Below, piece after piece: positions 53,654 to 63,227 of a stretch of DNA of 64,000 nucleotides. The stretch comes from an uncultured Granulosicoccaceae bacterium. Its GTDB lineage: Bacteria > Pseudomonadota > Gammaproteobacteria > Granulosicoccales > Granulosicoccaceae. The stretch spans positions 124,001-188,000 of the forward strand of contig CALLBO010000009.1 of NCBI GenBank assembly GCA_937998875.1, in the 5' to 3' direction. Both the position numbers and the translations under genes were made by a program. Each line of letters opens with the position of its first letter. The stretch's first letter is position 1. Below the pieces are notes generated by a model. It was not told the origin of the DNA. It searched no databases and saw only the letters and a program-made list of their open reading frames with translations.

Positions 53654-56526
53654 TACTCCGCCACAGCTACCTGATCCGGGCTCAACGTTCTACGCTGCCA
53701 CTTGTTATTGTCATAAGACACCTCCACCGTTGGCCAGAAGTTATACTCAGGCTGCACACTGACAACAGAACGGTAGCCGTTCATTGCAATAACCGTCAGA
53801 TTGACAGACTCCGTCGGTTCTTTACTGGATATTTCCCGTACAAAATCGTCCAGTGAGCTGATAGCCACGCCATCAATCTCCGTGATAAACCGATTACGAT
53901 ATAGTCTGTCCTGAATAGAAGGCGAGCCTGCCAGCGTCCCGCTGATAAATACACCAGGCGTGTAGTTGCCGCGCTGATAAGCCAGCTCAAAATGTGGCTC
54001 CTGTATTAAGGACCCAGCCCATAACAACACCCGGTGTGTACCGTTGGTGATATGTTCGATGGTCTGTATATCAATATTCTGAATCACACCGTCACGCAAA
54101 ACGGTAACGCTCACTGTTTCTTTCTGAAACCGCGCCTCAAGATCTCTGAAGTTTGCGGGTATTGCGCCATCCACCTCAAGCAACACGTCGCCTACCACGA
54201 GAGTTCCCGACGAGTCACCCTGCCCCACAGACTGCGATACCGTCATTACCCGACGATGCACAGCACCTGCCGCTGCGATTTTTGCAATCCATTCATCAGT
54301 CAACCCACGCTCACGGGCGACATCAAGGGAGTCATACTCAAACATGGCTGGTGCAATGTAGTATGGCTTACCGGAAAGGTACTGCTGCAAGGTGTCATTG
54401 ACCAGAGCGGCTGGCATGGCCCACTCACCCTGACTTGTATCATCGCCATCCTGATAAGCAAAACTCTGCCACAACGCCTGCACCGTACCTTCATCATCAA
54501 GCAACACGCCGCCAAGCGTCGGTCCACCCAGGGTCACGTTCAACACATCTACAGGTATCTGCTGAAACCGCGACAACTGCGGTGTATTAAAATAAAGCGT
54601 TACCTCGTTGGCATTAGTCGCCATCTGCTTCCTTATTGTGCCGTCATTGCGATAGCCGATCATTTCAAGCGGTTCTTCTATAGCCGGAAACTCTGTTGCT
54701 AAAGTTGGAGTATCTATTTCTACATCACCTAATAACGCAGGATCGTACTGCAACAATGCAATGTTATGCAGCGGATGCAGATAAACGACCTTACCCGGTA
54801 CTTTGTAGGCAGAAAAGAACGTAACCTCAAGATCCCCAATATCTACCGGAACCGTATTACGGTCGGTGACCACCAAACCTTTTTCTGCATCAACAATCAA
54901 ACCCACACCACTAAAACTTTTGGCGTAAACGTTATCAACCGCATACGGGATATCGTAGGAAAGCCGGACCAGGGATGGTGCGACTGATTGGATACGATTA
55001 TCGCGATAACCCGGTAACACAACACGCTGAAGAGGTTTCGCAACTGGGGCACTTGCAGGCAGAGTTATTTCTTCACAGTCCCAGAACCGCGCATCATCGC
55101 GCCGGTCGCAGGATCGAGCAGCAAACCATTTTGAATTGATATCGACAAGACCAATTGAAGATGTGTACTCGCTACCGGGCATGGTAAAACGCAGCCGCCA
55201 CTTCTGCACATCACTCTGCGCATCAACCAGTGCGAGGACGTCATCAACAGATTCTATGGCACGACCATTAATCTGAGTGATAAGAGCCCCACGTGGCACT
55301 CCACCACGCGAGAATTCATAACCGGACTTTGCCACCACAACACCTGACTGAGGCAGATTCATACCACGTGCCCGCTGGATAGAAACGTTATGAAGCACAG
55401 AATCTCCGATTTCCAGCAAGCGTGAAGGTTGCAGTGCTTCCAGATCCTGCACAGGCAGGGTAACGGTCAGTCGAGTGCCACGACGTACAATCTCAAACGC
55501 AAGCTCACTACCTACCGAAGAATCAAGCAACTCGGCAAGCTTTACAAAATCACTAAGCGGCTCTGAATTAACTGCAAGAAGAATGTCGCCCTCTTCAAGT
55601 ACATCAACCGCAACACCGCCAGGTAACACCTGCCTGACAAGCAACATACCGTTGCTTGCAGGGAAACGTGTTTGCATATCCCTGGTGGTTTCTGCATCCA
55701 GCCCCAATCGACTTAGCAAACGATATGGACGCTGCTCGAACACAGTTTGCACCGTTCCACGCGCAACCGGCTCACCCGCCTGGAGCTTTTCCAGCGCGTA
55801 GGCAATCCGGTCAAGCGGCAGAAAGAAACTACTGGCAGTACTACTGTTGGCAGCAGCGTTAAGCGCAATCACCTCGCCCTTCTGATTCAGCACAGGCGAC
55901 CCGGAGGAACCACCAGAGGTTGAAGAGGCAGCCTGAAGGTAGAAGGTATTAAAATCATTATGTCCGTATCTGCCATAGTTTGGTGAACGTCGATCCACCC
56001 GTGCGATGGTGCCTGCAAGAATTGACAACTGCTCACCACCATCGCTGCCTATTACTCGAATATCCGTCCCCACTTTTGCACCGCGCGGGTTAAGCGGAAG
56101 CGAGCTAGGTGAGTTACGTTTAAGGTCTTCAGGGTTGTAGCGCATAAAGCCAAAATCATGTACCGGGTCCCGGTAAAGTGGTACCGCATCAACTCGCTCA
56201 AGATTCTGAAATGTGGCTGTGATGTTGACCGGACCACTGCCAACGACGTGACGGTTGGTCAGGATAATGCCTCTCTCGGCATCGACGATAAAACCCGTAG
56301 CAGAAGTAACCCCTTGATTGACCTCGACAAAATCCCGGACAAAAGACAATTGCAGCGACACTACCTGAGGTGCGGCTTTGGCAACCACATCGGCCCACAA
56401 GGCATTACCATCCTGGCTGTTACCGGGTGTAGATACGCCTAAAAACAGCAGTGTCAGAACTAAATTTGCTACGCTTCTCAAAGTATTCTTACCGATTGAT
56501 TTGCCGATTGATTTGCCGGAGCCCAT
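53653..56526 (-). CDS. Tandem HtrA-type protein with active first and degenerate second protease domain (Nma111-like)
   Basis: The 957-residue protein has a signal peptide ending near NSQDG and a trypsin-like domain with H93 (TNRHVV), D124 (PVHDFGF) and S208 (GGSSGSPV), and PDZ-like domains at about 285-360 and 390-460. A second protease-like domain from about 530 has all three catalytic residues changed: N557 (TDRNTV), N588 (PLHNIAL) and L671. Two more PDZ-like regions follow (about 770-880 and 880-950). This one-live, one-dead layout resembles yeast Nma111/Ynm3. It probably acts in the periplasm. The N-terminus carries a GKSIGKSIGK repeat. Confidence 0.88.
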   Translation of the reverse strand: MGSGKSIGKSIGKNTLRSVANLVLTLLFLGVSTPGNSQDGNALWADVVAKAAPQVVSLQLSFVRDFVEVNQGVTSATGFIVDAERGIILTNRHVVGSGPVNITATFQNLERVDAVPLYRDPVHDFGFMRYNPEDLKRNSPSSLPLNPRGAKVGTDIRVIGSDGGEQLSILAGTIARVDRRSPNYGRYGHNDFNTFYLQAASSTSGGSSGSPVLNQKGEVIALNAAANSSTASSFFLPLDRIAYALEKLQAGEPVARGTVQTVFEQRPYRLLSRLGLDAETTRDMQTRFPASNGMLLVRQVLPGGVAVDVLEEGDILLAVNSEPLSDFVKLAELLDSSVGSELAFEIVRRGTRLTVTLPVQDLEALQPSRLLEIGDSVLHNVSIQRARGMNLPQSGVVVAKSGYEFSRGGVPRGALITQINGRAIESVDDVLALVDAQSDVQKWRLRFTMPGSEYTSSIGLVDINSKWFAARSCDRRDDARFWDCEEITLPASAPVAKPLQRVVLPGYRDNRIQSVAPSLVRLSYDIPYAVDNVYAKSFSGVGLIVDAEKGLVVTDRNTVPVDIGDLEVTFFSAYKVPGKVVYLHPLHNIALLQYDPALLGDVEIDTPTLATEFPAIEEPLEMIGYRNDGTIRKQMATNANEVTLYFNTPQLSRFQQIPVDVLNVTLGGPTLGGVLLDDEGTVQALWQSFAYQDGDDTSQGEWAMPAALVNDTLQQYLSGKPYYIAPAMFEYDSLDVARERGLTDEWIAKIAAAGAVHRRVMTVSQSVGQGDSSGTLVVGDVLLEVDGAIPANFRDLEARFQKETVSVTVLRDGVIQNIDIQTIEHITNGTHRVLLWAGSLIQEPHFELAYQRGNYTPGVFISGTLAGSPSIQDRLYRNRFITEIDGVAISSLDDFVREISSKEPTESVNLTVIAMNGYRSVVSVQPEYNFWPTVEVSYDNNKWQRRTLSPDQVAVAE

Positions 56527-56639
56527 CGGTTTAGCGATTGGGCCTTACCCATTGATATACCTTCTGAATGCAACAGAACACTGCATGCTCAGCAGGATTT
56601 AGTGACGGGCCGGAGTTTCTCGTTGTTTGACAGAGTATA

Positions 56640-58037
56640 GTGGCCATTACCAACAACGATACAATAAAAACACCGGCTGGCGACCCTCTCGCTCCTGAAC
56701 CCGCTATGACTGACGAAACCGAAAAAAATCCGGCGCTCGATTTTCCGATTCACTGGCTGCGCCAAACCTCCCCTTACATAAACACTCACCGCGGAAAAAC
56801 CTTCGTCGTCTGGTTCAGCGATTCGTTGATAGAAGCCGACAACTTCACCACCCTGGTTCATGATCTGACACTGCTTAGCCACCTAGGCATCAGACTGGTA
56901 CTGGTACATGGCATGCGTGTTCAAATAGACGCCGAGCTGAGCCGCAGACAAATTGCATCTCAGTACGGCACTGACTCCTACAGCAAGCGGCGAATGCGCA
57001 TTACAACAACTGAGTCGCTGCCGGCAATAACTGCGGTTATCGGGGATATCAGATGCCAGCTTGAATCTGCATTCTCCACCGGCTTACCGAACTCACCGAT
57101 GTCCGGTGCGCAGATATCGCTTATGTCGGGCAACCTCATAGTTGCCAGGCCGTATGGTATTAGAGATGGGGTTGACTACCAGCACACAGGCGAGCTAAGG
57201 AAACTGCGCGTGCAGAAAATTCGCACACTGCTCAACGCAGAGATGGTCGTTGTCCTGCCACCGATAGGTTACTCCCCTACCGGTGAAATGTTTAATCTGC
57301 TCTCAGAAGACGTCGCGATGCAAGCCGCCATATCACTTACCGCAGACAAATTGATTTTTCTTCACTCCGATGCTGGCTCTATTGGCAGCAATCTGCACGA
57401 AATCTCTACCAGCGATGAACAGGGTAAAAATGAAGAACAGCAATTTGCAGACTCAATCAGCAGCGTAATTGAACGCTCAACTTATGCCTGTAAAAACGGC
57501 GTCAATCGGTGCCATATTGTTGATGCAAACAATCCGGATGCGCTGCTACGGGAGTTATTTACCAGGGATGGTAGCGGGCTGCTCATCAACAGCGGTGATT
57601 ATGACAATATTCGCCTGGCAGATACCAATAGCGTTCAAGGCATCATGGCACTGATAAAACCACTCATGGCAGATGGCACACTTACCCACAGAACCGAGCA
57701 AGATCTCGAAAGACAAATCGATAGCTTCTATATCACTGAACGCGAAGGCAGTGTTATTTGTTGTGCAAGTCTGCAGATAGCTAACAATGCTGCTCAACTC
57801 GGATGCCTGGCTGTACACCCAGACTTCAGAGCCAGCGGCAAAGCATCGGAAATGCTCGACCATCTGATCAAAGTAGCCAGGCAGAAAAAATGTACTCAGC
57901 TGTTCGGACTGAGCACACGCACCGGGGACTGGTTTCTTGAACATGGTTTTAAAGAAGGCAGTGCAGAATTACTGCATCAGCTGCAACGTGCAGAAAACAC
58001 GCGCGGCTCAAAACTATTTGTACTTGAAATCCGTTAA
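56640..58037 (+). CDS. argA: N-acetylglutamate synthase, ArgA type
   Basis: The 465-residue protein combines an amino-acid-kinase domain (INTHRGKTFVVWFSD, LGIRLVLVHGMRVQIDAEL, SGNLIVARPYGIRDGVD) with a C-terminal GNAT acetyltransferase domain (CCASLQIANNAAQLGCLAV; ASEMLDHLIKVARQ). It makes N-acetyl-glutamate from glutamate and acetyl-CoA, the first step of arginine synthesis. The GTG at 56640 gives a low-complexity 22-residue extension; the ATG at 56706 is an alternative start and neither has a strong ribosome site. It converges with the LON-domain gene. Confidence 0.92.
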   Translation: MAITNNDTIKTPAGDPLAPEPAMTDETEKNPALDFPIHWLRQTSPYINTHRGKTFVVWFSDSLIEADNFTTLVHDLTLLSHLGIRLVLVHGMRVQIDAELSRRQIASQYGTDSYSKRRMRITTTESLPAITAVIGDIRCQLESAFSTGLPNSPMSGAQISLMSGNLIVARPYGIRDGVDYQHTGELRKLRVQKIRTLLNAEMVVVLPPIGYSPTGEMFNLLSEDVAMQAAISLTADKLIFLHSDAGSIGSNLHEISTSDEQGKNEEQQFADSISSVIERSTYACKNGVNRCHIVDANNPDALLRELFTRDGSGLLINSGDYDNIRLADTNSVQGIMALIKPLMADGTLTHRTEQDLERQIDSFYITEREGSVICCASLQIANNAAQLGCLAVHPDFRASGKASEMLDHLIKVARQKKCTQLFGLSTRTGDWFLEHGFKEGSAELLHQLQRAENTRGSKLFVLEIR

Positions 58038-58071
58038 TGCATCGCTTTATCAGAATGCCTAACCGAAATTA

Positions 58072-58650
58072 CTATTCAGAACTACCGGCAACAATACCGT
58101 GCAGCACCGAAAGACGCTCAACCGAATCACTCATTGCAACCAGCTCATGGCGTTGTGAGACTGTCATCGGCAACAATTCAACCAGGCGACTGCTTACCCA
58201 GACAGCATCTGAAAAATCCACACCAGTATATTCTAACAACGGTCCAACCTGATCCAGGGCACGACGCAACAATTCCGCAAGCTCTACATATTCTGCCGGA
58301 ATGGCAACTTTATGTTCCGCCGGCAGCAGCTCAACATCACCAACCAACAATCCATCCGCGTTAGCCGCTGAGCTGGCAATTCTAAATCTTTGTTTGCCCT
58401 CAGCAACTATTACCAGTAACCCGGTATCTTCCTGATCCCAGTCAACAATCTTAACCAACGTGCCATAAGCAAAGGTCTTTGCCGGGGTGCCGACTTCCGC
58501 TCCTTCAGCGATCAGGCAAATACCAAATAATTGATCGCCCTTTAAACACGCACTCACCATTGAAAGATATCGGGGTTCAAATATTCTCAACGGCAGTCGT
58601 CCACCGGGCAACACAATGCTTGAGAGGGGAAACAACGGCAGTCCGTTCAT
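58072..58650 (-). CDS. Lon N-terminal (substrate-binding) domain protein
   Basis: The 192-residue protein begins LPLFPLSSIVLPGGRLPLRI followed by FEPRYLSM, the defining motif of the LON substrate-binding domain, and has FAYGTLVKIVDWDQEDTGLL and KQRFRI strands. It lacks the ATPase and protease domains of Lon. Stand-alone versions exist in many proteobacteria and their role is not settled. It converges with argA, 34 bases apart. Confidence 0.85.
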   Translation of the reverse strand: MNGLPLFPLSSIVLPGGRLPLRIFEPRYLSMVSACLKGDQLFGICLIAEGAEVGTPAKTFAYGTLVKIVDWDQEDTGLLVIVAEGKQRFRIASSAANADGLLVGDVELLPAEHKVAIPAEYVELAELLRRALDQVGPLLEYTGVDFSDAVWVSSRLVELLPMTVSQRHELVAMSDSVERLSVLHGIVAGSSE

Positions 58651-58738
58651 CGCGGACCGAACTTGTTATTACAATGACAATTCAATTGTGTGCATCAGCT
58701 TGGGGTGGGTAACAATACTACACAAACGACTGACATAA

Positions 58739-58769
58739 AAAAATCGGATCCTTGACGGATCCGATTTTT
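58739..58769. terminator. Strong intrinsic terminator between OmpA-type and LON-domain genes
   Basis: A perfect thirteen-base-pair stem (AAAAATCGGATCC with GGATCCGATTTTT) encloses the loop TTGAC, with an A-run on one side and a T-run on the other. It should end the minus-strand OmpA-type transcript. Confidence 0.85.
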
Positions 58770-58809
58770 AACTAACATCTCAACCACTACCCGGGCTGCG
58801 GGCCGGACA

Positions 58810-61800
58810 TTACCGCGGGTGCAGCACAACCTCTACCCGGCGGTTCTGTTCCCGGCCGGACTCACTGCCGTTATCGGCAATCGGATTGAACTCACCATAA
58901 CCAACCGCAGACAGTCTGCTTGAATCCACGCCGCTATCACTTAAAAAACGTACCGCAGATGCTGCCCTGGCGACACTGAGCTCCCAGTTACTCTTGAATA
59001 TACGCGCCAGTACCGGACCAATTGGAATATTATCAGTGTGACCTTCTACCCGTATATCGTAGTCGGAATAACCAGACACTTTAGATCCCACCGTAGCAAG
59101 GACATCCTGTCCAGCTGCACTCAGATTCGAGCTGCCAGTTTGAAACAGACTGCCGCTCGCGACACGAATGCCGATAGAGTTGTCACCTTTGACACCAACC
59201 GAAGCATCAGTGACGCCCGCATCTCTCAAGTCCTGCTCAAGAATCGCGGCAATATCCTCAGCTCGCTGCCGGGCCTGTCGTGCACCTTCTTCGGCTGAGA
59301 GCTTACCCGCCATTAGTTCCTCAATCTGACCACGCGCAGAACCAAGTTCATTTTCAGCGGTGCTTAGCTGACTGCGTAAAGAGTCGAGTTCATTTTGCGC
59401 TGAATCACGCGATGCACTGAGCGACGCTAGCTGGCTGCTCAACTCCGCCATCCTGGATTGAATGTTAGCAACCTCGCCCTCCAGCATTTCAGATTTCTGG
59501 CCGCTGCCATCAAGCTCTTCAGTGGTTGCTGCAAGCTCTGCTTCAAGCGCTGCCTTCTGCTCTTTGATATCCTGCAGCTCCGCTTCCAGACCAGCCGTTT
59601 CACTGGCTGTGGCTTCTGCTGCTGCGCGCTCTTCATCAAGTTTTGAGAGCAAATAGTCACGCTCTTTGGACACGACGTCAATCTGGCCAGACAGCAGATC
59701 AACCGAGCCTTTCACCTCATTTAACTCAGAGGTAACGCTATCTCTCTCCGCCATGGATGAATCATTGCTTGCTTTAAGCTCATCAATAGCTGCCTGAAGT
59801 TCTGCGAGTTTCGCACCGGATGCGGCTTCGTTGTCACTCATCGCAAGCTTCAGTTTGTCGCGCTCGTCGGTGATTGAATCACGTGCCAGTTTCATATCAG
59901 ATAACTGAAGATCCAACCCACTTATCTGAGCTTCGGCATCTGTTTTTGCTGCAGTGGCCGTTTCAACATCTGTCATCAGTGATGAGATGTTTTCCTGCAG
60001 TTTGTCTCTCTGCGCTTGCAGCGCTGCCAGCGCTTCTGCGCTTTCTGCATTTTGTTTTTCAAGATCACTTCGTTCTACCGTCAACGTTTCAACTTGACCG
60101 GTCAGATCTTCAATCTGTGCTTCCAATGTAGACACCTTCGCGGTGCTGTCCGTCTTGAAAGCATTCATCGCGCTGCTAATACTGTCGCGCTCTGTCGTTA
60201 ATGCTGCCAGTTGCGACTCAAACCCGGATGTTGAGCTCGCACTCTCGGTTTCAAGCTTCTGCTTCTGGGCATTCAATTCTTCCATCTGCGCCATCAACCG
60301 TTCGCGTTCGGCAGTCAGATCGGCAACACTTGCATCCATTTCAGATGCTTGAGACTCAAGCTCGCCAATCTTTTCCATCTGCGCCTGACTCTCGGCGCTG
60401 AGACCGTCGAGACTGGTCTGCAGTTCATCCCGCTCGGCAGTTAGTGTTTCTACCTGACCGGTTAGTGTTTCGATTTTGTCTTCAAGTTCTGCAACGGTGT
60501 CACCGCTGGAAGTCTTTAACGCGTCAAGTTGAGAGGCAAAGTCATCACGTGATGACATCAGACCGGCTATCTCGGCAGAGCTGCTTTCCTTGACTTCACC
60601 AAGCTCTGTCTCAAGTGCTGACTTCTGTCCCAGCAACACATCCCGGGCAGCAGTCAGATCTACGATCTTTGAATTTAGAGAACCAACCTGCCCTTGAAGA
60701 ACGCCGGTTTGTTCATCACTGGAGCTCTTCAGCAAGCCCAACTGCGATGAAAAATCATCACGTGATGACATCAGACTGGCTATTTCAGCAGAGCTGGTTT
60801 CTTTGACATCACCGAGCTCTGTTTCGACATCACCGAGCTCTGTTTCAAGCGCTGCCTTTTGTTCCAGCAACGAGTCTCTGGCAGCAGTAAGATCCGCGAC
60901 CTCGGTATTCAGCGATGCAACCTGATCCTCGAGTCCGGCGATCTGTTCAGTCGTCTGAGATTTAGTCGCTGTAAGCTCACCATCCACAGCCGACAGCTTA
61001 CCCTCAAGTTCTGTGCGCTCGCCCGTGAGATATTCGACCTGACTGGTCAGCGTTGTTACCTTCGTATCGAGTGCTGCCGCATTGCTGTCAGCTTCCGCCT
61101 GCAGTGCTGCCATTTCAGTGCTTAAGGCATTCTTATCCGCATCGAGAGTTGCAAGATCCGTTTCCAGCGTCGACACCTTCTCTGTCAGCACGTCCCGCTC
61201 CGCTGCCAGATCTTCTATCTCGGCCTGCTTTGCTGCGATCTCGGCTTCGAGTGCCTCTTTCTGCGCCGTCAGATCCTGCGATTGCTGTGTAAGCTCTGCA
61301 TTTTTACCGGCTAACACCTCGTTGTCTGCTTTAAAACCGGCAACCGTACCTGCCACATTGCTGAGTTCATTTTCCAGTCCAGTGATCTTTGCCTGCGACG
61401 ATGCCTGCAAGCCTGCATAGGATTGATTCAGTTTGTTAAACGCTGCCAGCCCTTCAGCGTTACTTAATTTTTCTACTTCCGCTGTTAGTTGATCACGCTC
61501 AGCACTCGCGCCTTCAAGTTTGGCTAACAAGTCGTCTCGCTCCGCAGTTACTGCAGCATGTTCTTCCAGCATGCCGGAAGCACGACCGTCAATTTCATCA
61601 ACACGAGCCTGCAATGCATCACGCGCTGCGGTCAGCTCTCCAATCTCTGCCTCCAACCCCGCTGCCAGGTTACTGCCTTCGGAAGATTTTGCGCGCAGAG
61701 ATTCTATCTCTTGCACAGAGGCGGCTTTGATGGCCTCAAGTTCTGCAATAGCGTTGTTTTGTTCGTCGATCTTTGCCTGCAGATCCGCAGCACCGGCAAG

Positions 61801-62184
61801 GGCCGCTTCCTGCTCGGCTTTTGTTGCTTCCAGTGCATCTACTTTAGCCTGCCACTCAGCGATTACAGAATCCTGCTCTGCAGCAGACGCCTTCAGTTTG
61901 CTTATTTCATCCTCATAGCCGGAAACCTTCGCTGTAGAAGCATCAAGATCGGCCTGAACCGTCTCGAGCGATGCTTCGCTTTGAGTTAAGCGCTGAATTT
62001 CCTCGTTCTGACTGCAACTCTTTCCAGTAACACCTATGGCCAGAAGACCAATCAAGCCGGCAGCGCCGTACTTCACTGATTTCCGGAGATTCGTCTCATC
62101 CGGGAGCAGATGCCGGTCTCTTATGTCTTCCTTGTATACTGCATGCCCGTCATGCCTGTTGTTATCGTTTCTATTATCAACCAT
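58810..62184 (-). CDS. Inner-membrane-anchored giant coiled-coil protein with C-terminal OmpA peptidoglycan-binding domain
   Basis: The 1124-residue protein has a short polar N-terminus, one membrane helix (VKYGAAGLIGLLAIGVTG, about 37-54) and an uninterrupted heptad-rich coiled coil to about residue 980. An OmpA-like domain follows (FQTGSSNLSAAGQDVLA; RVEGHTDNIPIG; FKSNWELSVARAASAVRFL; LSAVGYGEFNPIA; REQNRRVEVVLHP). The topology is MotB-like, so it probably bridges the inner membrane and the cell wall across the periplasm. Internal direct repeats at 60542-60927 show recent expansion of the coil. It ends at a strong terminator. Its partner, if any, is not next to it. Confidence 0.85.
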   Translation of the reverse strand: MVDNRNDNNRHDGHAVYKEDIRDRHLLPDETNLRKSVKYGAAGLIGLLAIGVTGKSCSQNEEIQRLTQSEASLETVQADLDASTAKVSGYEDEISKLKASAAEQDSVIAEWQAKVDALEATKAEQEAALAGAADLQAKIDEQNNAIAELEAIKAASVQEIESLRAKSSEGSNLAAGLEAEIGELTAARDALQARVDEIDGRASGMLEEHAAVTAERDDLLAKLEGASAERDQLTAEVEKLSNAEGLAAFNKLNQSYAGLQASSQAKITGLENELSNVAGTVAGFKADNEVLAGKNAELTQQSQDLTAQKEALEAEIAAKQAEIEDLAAERDVLTEKVSTLETDLATLDADKNALSTEMAALQAEADSNAAALDTKVTTLTSQVEYLTGERTELEGKLSAVDGELTATKSQTTEQIAGLEDQVASLNTEVADLTAARDSLLEQKAALETELGDVETELGDVKETSSAEIASLMSSRDDFSSQLGLLKSSSDEQTGVLQGQVGSLNSKIVDLTAARDVLLGQKSALETELGEVKESSSAEIAGLMSSRDDFASQLDALKTSSGDTVAELEDKIETLTGQVETLTAERDELQTSLDGLSAESQAQMEKIGELESQASEMDASVADLTAERERLMAQMEELNAQKQKLETESASSTSGFESQLAALTTERDSISSAMNAFKTDSTAKVSTLEAQIEDLTGQVETLTVERSDLEKQNAESAEALAALQAQRDKLQENISSLMTDVETATAAKTDAEAQISGLDLQLSDMKLARDSITDERDKLKLAMSDNEAASGAKLAELQAAIDELKASNDSSMAERDSVTSELNEVKGSVDLLSGQIDVVSKERDYLLSKLDEERAAAEATASETAGLEAELQDIKEQKAALEAELAATTEELDGSGQKSEMLEGEVANIQSRMAELSSQLASLSASRDSAQNELDSLRSQLSTAENELGSARGQIEELMAGKLSAEEGARQARQRAEDIAAILEQDLRDAGVTDASVGVKGDNSIGIRVASGSLFQTGSSNLSAAGQDVLATVGSKVSGYSDYDIRVEGHTDNIPIGPVLARIFKSNWELSVARAASAVRFLSDSGVDSSRLSAVGYGEFNPIADNGSESGREQNRRVEVVLHPR
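60542..60927. repeat. Imperfect direct repeat inside the coiled-coil gene
   Basis: About 150 bases at 60542-60693 recur at 60755-60927 with scattered changes; both begin with an identical run of about 22 bases (TCATCACGTGATGACATCAG, then AC). The protein repeat is SSAEIAxLMSSRDDFxSQL. Confidence 0.75.
60805..60846. repeat. Perfect 21-base tandem duplication
   Basis: GACATCACCGAGCTCTGTTT plus C occurs twice in tandem, duplicating the heptad ETELGDV exactly. It accounts for one of the length differences between the two repeat copies. Confidence 0.9.
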
Positions 62185-62350
62185 GAAATGTTCCCCTTAA
62201 AAAACTGTAGTCGGCAGGCACCGCTCACCGGGTAACTTTACGGTACCGGCGGCTTTCCCATTTGTCATCTACTCATTATAACCCCATGTGTGCTCAGATT
62301 GCCCAGAGAAGCGAAGTCAATTTTAGTAAACACCTTACATTGCCAGTCAC

Positions 62351-63160
62351 TTAACTCAGGCACTTTCTGATGCGGAATTTCTGCGCCGACCGGCGGCAAG
62401 CCGGATACCCGGCGAGCAATCCATCCAGTGTCGTCCTCAGCGCAAGGCGGGAACCCCCGGCATTCAAATCAGCGGGCAGAAAAACACCAACGCAATTGCC
62501 GTAGGACGGCAGGGTAAACCCATAACGGCAATCTTCCATCCCAGCGAGGGCTGACCGATAGGCAAATCCGCAATCACGAAACTGTGCCGGGTCTTCGAAA
62601 TTTATAATCAATGCGCCGCCCGGGCGCAGCAATCCTTTTAATCGTTGGAACCAATAAGTTGACGCCTCAGCAACACGTACAGGCTCACCATCGGATTCGG
62701 TGAACAAGTCTTCAATCACGATGTCGAAACCCTCGCCACGATAAGACTCTACCCAGTCAATCGCGTCTGCCGCAATCAGTTCAACATTGTGCTGCCTAAC
62801 GCCGAAGTGCTGTCTGGCAATTTTTAGATGTATCGGGTCGAGCTCAACACCAATCAGCTTTTCAATTGGCAGAAAGGTCAGGTACTGCCGTATGACCGCA
62901 CCACCGCCGACACCAAGTAGCAATACTCTTTTTACCGCACTATCCTGCAAAAACAAGGAAGGAATAAACAGCAAATCCCACACACCACCGGACAAAGGCC
63001 TGTTTTCATTCCATTGACTGTGAAAGACCTTATTTTTATACAACCTCACCGAGCCACCCGCAGACCTGACTTGATAGTGATCATCACCCTCGGTCGATTC
63101 CCAGATTATTGCCACGGTCAGGCCACCCGAACAATTGACATCAATTGACCCATTTTGCAC
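62351..63160 (-). CDS. Spermidine-synthase-like SAM-dependent methyltransferase fold protein
   Basis: The 269-residue protein starts at a GTG and has the nucleotide loop VLLLGVGGGAVIRQYL, then LIGVELDPIHLKIARQHFG, FDIVIEDLFTE and LLRPGGALIINFED. This is the spermidine-synthase-like branch of Rossmann methyltransferases. The polyamine-site acidic residues typical of SpeE (for example a GGGDG loop) are not clear, since the loop reads GVGGGA. Substrate is unknown. It is divergent from the MtaB-like gene with a 67-base gap. Confidence 0.75.
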   Translation of the reverse strand: MQNGSIDVNCSGGLTVAIIWESTEGDDHYQVRSAGGSVRLYKNKVFHSQWNENRPLSGGVWDLLFIPSLFLQDSAVKRVLLLGVGGGAVIRQYLTFLPIEKLIGVELDPIHLKIARQHFGVRQHNVELIAADAIDWVESYRGEGFDIVIEDLFTESDGEPVRVAEASTYWFQRLKGLLRPGGALIINFEDPAQFRDCGFAYRSALAGMEDCRYGFTLPSYGNCVGVFLPADLNAGGSRLALRTTLDGLLAGYPACRRSAQKFRIRKCLS

Positions 63161-63227
63161 ACACCACGTAACTTCAGTGACTCCGAGCTGCTACTATCGC
63201 ACAACCTCCACAAGCGCGACGTCACAA

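Noticed and set aside
53309-54702. Plus-strand open frames opposite the hydroxylase and HtrA-type genes
   Set aside because: Fully covered by well-supported genes on the other strand.
60542-60927. Repeats considered as a CRISPR array
   Set aside because: Only two imperfect coding copies with no regular spacers; they encode coiled-coil heptads.
59038-61989. Many plus-strand open frames opposite the coiled-coil gene
   Set aside because: They are shadows caused by the biased composition of the heptad-repeat gene and show no domain.
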